6,689 bases of DNA, taken from assembly GCA_910585805.1 (NCBI GenBank), contig CAJUFB010000131.1, positions 2,547 to 9,235 on the forward strand, given 5' to 3'. Each line of letters starts with the position of its first letter. Positions within the stretch are counted from its first letter, which is position 1. Origin of the DNA: an uncultured Acetatifactor sp. (GTDB taxonomy: Bacteria > Bacillota > Clostridia > Lachnospirales > Lachnospiraceae). Position numbers and translations under genes: made by a program. Under the pieces are notes generated by a model that made no database searches, was not told the DNA's origin, and saw only the letters and a program-made list of their open reading frames with translations. Of the stretch, positions 4,818 to 6,689 are shown in pieces.

Positions 4818-6068
4818 ATGTCCTGTAAATACACCATAGCAGTAGCCGGTCTGGGCTACGTAGGTCTGAGCATCGCCACACTGCTTGCGCGGCATCATCA
4901 GGTATACGCTGTAGACATCCTCCCGGAAAAGGTGGATCTGATCAATCAGCGCAAATCCCCTATAAAGGATGAAATGATAGAAAAATACTTTGCCGAAAAA
5001 GAACTGAGCCTGACAGCAACTCTTGACGCCGAGTCAGCCTACAAAGAAGCAGATTTCGTCGTGATCTCTGCGCCCACCAATTATGACTCCGTTACACAAT
5101 ATTTCGATACAAAGGCGGTGGAAGCTGTCATTGACCTGGTCATGCGCTGCAATCCCAATGCAGTCATGGTGATTAAAAGCACGGTTCCGGTGGGATATAC
5201 CGCTGCGCTCCGGAAAAAGACCGGCAGCAGGAATATCATGTTCAGCCCTGAGTTTCTGCGGGAATCCAGAGCATTATACGATAATCTGTATCCCAGCAGG
5301 ATCATTGTGGGCACTGATATGGAAGACAGGCAGTTAGTTGAAAAAGCGCATATCTTTGCGAGCCTTCTTCAGGAAGGCGCATTAAAAGAAGACATTGACA
5401 CCTTATTTATGGGTTTTACCGAAGCGGAGGCGGTGAAGCTGTTTTCCAATACTTACCTGGCATTGCGGGTAAGCTATTTTAACGAACTGGATACCTATGC
5501 GGAAATCAAAGGGCTGGATCCCCGCCAGATCATAGAAGGCGTATGCCTGGATCCCCGCATTGGATTTCATTATAACAATCCCAGCTTTGGTTATGGCGGC
5601 TATTGTCTGCCAAAGGATACGAAACAGCTTCTGGCAAATTACCGTGACGTGCCGGAAAACCTGATTGAAGCCATTGTGGAGAGTAACAGAACCAGGAAGG
5701 ACTTTATTGCGGACAGGGTGCTTTCCATGGCCGGTTATTACGGATATGGAGTGAACAATCGGTATGAAAGCATCCGTGAGAGGGCGGTTACCATTGGCGT
5801 GTACAGGCTGATGATGAAGAGCAACAGCGATAATTTCAGGCAGAGTTCCATCCAGGGTGTGATGAAACGCATAAAGGCCAAGGGGGCTACGGTTGTCATC
5901 TATGAGCCCACACTGGAAGACGGAGGAACCTTTTTCGGCAGCAGGGTGATCAATGATCTGGGGGAATTCAAGAGAGTCAGCCAGGCGATCATCGCAAACC
6001 GCTATGACACCAGTCTGGATGATGTGCGTGACAAAGTGTATACAAGGGATATTTTCGGCTGTGATTAG
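4818..6068 (+). CDS. ugd: UDP-glucose 6-dehydrogenase (nucleotide-sugar dehydrogenase)
   Basis: This complete 416-residue enzyme of the UDP-glucose/GDP-mannose dehydrogenase family oxidises UDP-glucose twice with NAD+ to UDP-glucuronate in the cytoplasm, a precursor for capsule and other surface polysaccharides. The N-terminal Rossmann motif GLGYVG is at 11-16, with Asp33 as the NAD-ribose-binding acid. STVPVG (121-126) and EFLRE (145-149) follow, then Lys207/Asn211 in AVKLFSNT. The active site is YGGYCLPKD (259-267), with catalytic Cys263, Lys266 and Asp267. YNNPSFGYGG is typical of the shorter Ugd class. The C-terminal UDP-binding domain extends to Asp416, a little longer than the roughly 390 residues usual for this class. 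The broken cytidylyltransferase and dehydrogenase upstream suggest a surface-polysaccharide locus. Other UDP-hexose substrates cannot be excluded. Confidence 0.93.
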   Translation: MSCKYTIAVAGLGYVGLSIATLLARHHQVYAVDILPEKVDLINQRKSPIKDEMIEKYFAEKELSLTATLDAESAYKEADFVVISAPTNYDSVTQYFDTKAVEAVIDLVMRCNPNAVMVIKSTVPVGYTAALRKKTGSRNIMFSPEFLRESRALYDNLYPSRIIVGTDMEDRQLVEKAHIFASLLQEGALKEDIDTLFMGFTEAEAVKLFSNTYLALRVSYFNELDTYAEIKGLDPRQIIEGVCLDPRIGFHYNNPSFGYGGYCLPKDTKQLLANYRDVPENLIEAIVESNRTRKDFIADRVLSMAGYYGYGVNNRYESIRERAVTIGVYRLMMKSNSDNFRQSSIQGVMKRIKAKGATVVIYEPTLEDGGTFFGSRVINDLGEFKRVSQAIIANRYDTSLDDVRDKVYTRDIFGCD

Positions 6069-6079
6069 GAATTGTCGGA

Positions 6080-6155
6080 AAATAACTGATACAACTTCTT
6101 TAAAGAAAAGCCTGGAAATACAAGGAAAACAGCTTTAAACTCGTATCAGTTATTT
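6080..6155. repeat. 76-bp stem-loop with 13-bp perfect inverted repeats
   Basis: AAATAACTGATAC (6080-6092) and GTATCAGTTATTT (6143-6155) are perfect reverse complements enclosing 50 nt. The interior holds the 12-bp palindrome TTCTTTAAAGAA (6096-6107). There is no T-run after the outer stem, so it is not a standard terminator. It could be a mini-element, a transcript-stabilising structure at the ugd 3' end, or a regulatory site. It lies just upstream of the phased boxes at 6169-6205. Confidence 0.7.
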
Positions 6156-6168
6156 GCAGACACTTCCT

Positions 6169-6205
6169 TAAGAACGCAGTAAGAAATCTTAAGAAAGTCT
6201 AAAAA
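6169..6205 (+). promoter_or_regulatory. Four phased TAAGAA-type boxes, candidate response-regulator operator
   Basis: TAAGAA occurs at 6169-6174, 6180-6185 and 6190-6195, with TAAAAA at 6200-6205, a spacing of 11, 10 and 10 bp. The first and third boxes extend to CTTAAGAA, exactly 21 bp apart. Direct repeats on one helical face are typical of OmpR/PhoB-type or LytTR-type regulators. The array sits about 35 bp upstream of the -35 of the next gene, compatible with activator binding. The regulator itself is not in the window, unless the HTH gene is autoregulated. Confidence 0.5.
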
Positions 6206-6239
6206 AGTCCACAGGATTATTAATTTTTTGATTACCCAC

Positions 6240-6268
6240 TTGAAATGGAATACGGAATAGCGTATATT
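6240..6268 (+). promoter_or_regulatory. Sigma-A type promoter of the HTH regulator gene
   Basis: TTGAAA at 6240-6245 and TATATT at 6263-6268 are 17 bp apart, each matching consensus at 5 of 6 positions or close to it. AT-rich DNA (6217-6230) precedes it like an UP element. Predicted transcription start is near 6275, giving a leader of about 37 nt and excluding starts at or before that point for the next gene. Confidence 0.7.
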
Positions 6269-6311
6269 GGTCATGTACATGGAACCGATGCTTGATATGG
6301 AGGATAAGAAA

Positions 6312-6686
6312 ATGACAAAAGCAGAAATATTAAAAAAAGAAATACTGAGCCAATACCGCAGCGTGCGTCAGTTTGCCATGGAGATGGGGATTCCTTACAG
6401 CACGCTGGTTACGGCATTGGAGCGTGGCATAGAAGGAATGGCTTACGGAACCGTAATCAAAATGTGTGACAAACTGAGCCTGAACCCTGTGGATTTTTCT
6501 TCTTTGGAGAGAGACGCTTCCCTGGGAGCGCAGCTTCTGGAGAACCGCGTAATGCAGTATTATGTAAAATTAAATCAGGATGGCCGTGACAAGATCCTTG
6601 AGCTGATGGACGACTTTGTCAGTATTGACAAGTATAAGGAACTGTCGCAAAATAAAATGTACTATTTGAACCCACGTATTACATAG
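6312..6686 (+). CDS. Small XRE-like helix-turn-helix transcriptional regulator
   Basis: This is a 124-residue predicted DNA-binding protein. The ATG at 6312 follows TGGAGG (6298-6303) by 8 nt; in-frame starts further upstream overlap or nearly touch the promoter and were rejected. Residues about 17-60 form an HTH: SVRQFAMEMGIPYSTLVTAL fits helix 2, turn and recognition helix, followed by a segment ending SLNPVDF that resembles the close of XRE/Cro-type domains. The C-terminal half (about 75-115), with YVKLNQDGRDKILELMDDF, is a short helical tail common after XRE domains and possibly used for dimerisation. No ligand or enzymatic domain is visible. With its own promoter and phased operator-like boxes, it may regulate itself or the adjacent polysaccharide genes. 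The target is unknown. Confidence 0.85.
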   Translation: MTKAEILKKEILSQYRSVRQFAMEMGIPYSTLVTALERGIEGMAYGTVIKMCDKLSLNPVDFSSLERDASLGAQLLENRVMQYYVKLNQDGRDKILELMDDFVSIDKYKELSQNKMYYLNPRIT

Positions 6687-6689
6687 TTC

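Overview
The window looks like chromosomal DNA of a gut-type Firmicute, probably a Lachnospiraceae or related Clostridia member. This rests on consensus sigma-A promoters, strong AAGGAGG ribosome binding sites, moderate GC and the flavour of the proteins. It is a judgement from sequence feel, not from a search. All supported genes lie on the + strand.

Layout. Bases 1-178 hold two tandem copies of a 93-bp, hairpin-rich repeat that runs off the left edge. A strong hairpin (192-219) separates it from a promoter (234-263) that drives a compact three-gene cassette at 359-2213. The cassette is a 121-residue protein starting with a TNSSSSSF-type N-terminus, a radical SAM/SPASM enzyme with an unusually spaced cluster-binding motif, and a second, 123-residue TNSSSSSF protein. 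The two small proteins are paralogues, conserved at both ends. The arrangement resembles a substrate-enzyme-substrate peptide maturation cassette and is the best candidate here for an undescribed system. It is followed by a decayed transposase tail (about 2321-2757) and a terminator-like hairpin (2778-2821).

The second half is sugar-nucleotide / cell-surface polysaccharide territory. A near-consensus promoter (2910-2938) is followed at once by a long hairpin with a T-run (2946-3017), a possible attenuator or short RNA. Next comes the 5' two-thirds of an IspD/TarI-type cytidylyltransferase (3096-3539). At about 3530-3532 it joins directly to the 3' part of a zinc-dependent sugar-alcohol(-phosphate) dehydrogenase (open to 4590). 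Both genes are truncated at this junction, which looks like a deletion or an assembly collapse. A complete, apparently functional UDP-glucose 6-dehydrogenase (4818-6068) follows. In an intact relative the first two genes could make and activate an alditol phosphate (CDP-ribitol-like) while the third makes UDP-glucuronate, so a capsule or teichoic-acid-like locus is a reasonable inference.

The right end has a 13-bp perfect inverted repeat (6080-6155). It is followed by four helically phased TAAGAA-like boxes (6169-6205), a good promoter (6240-6268) and a small helix-turn-helix regulator (6312-6686). This regulator could control the adjacent polysaccharide genes.
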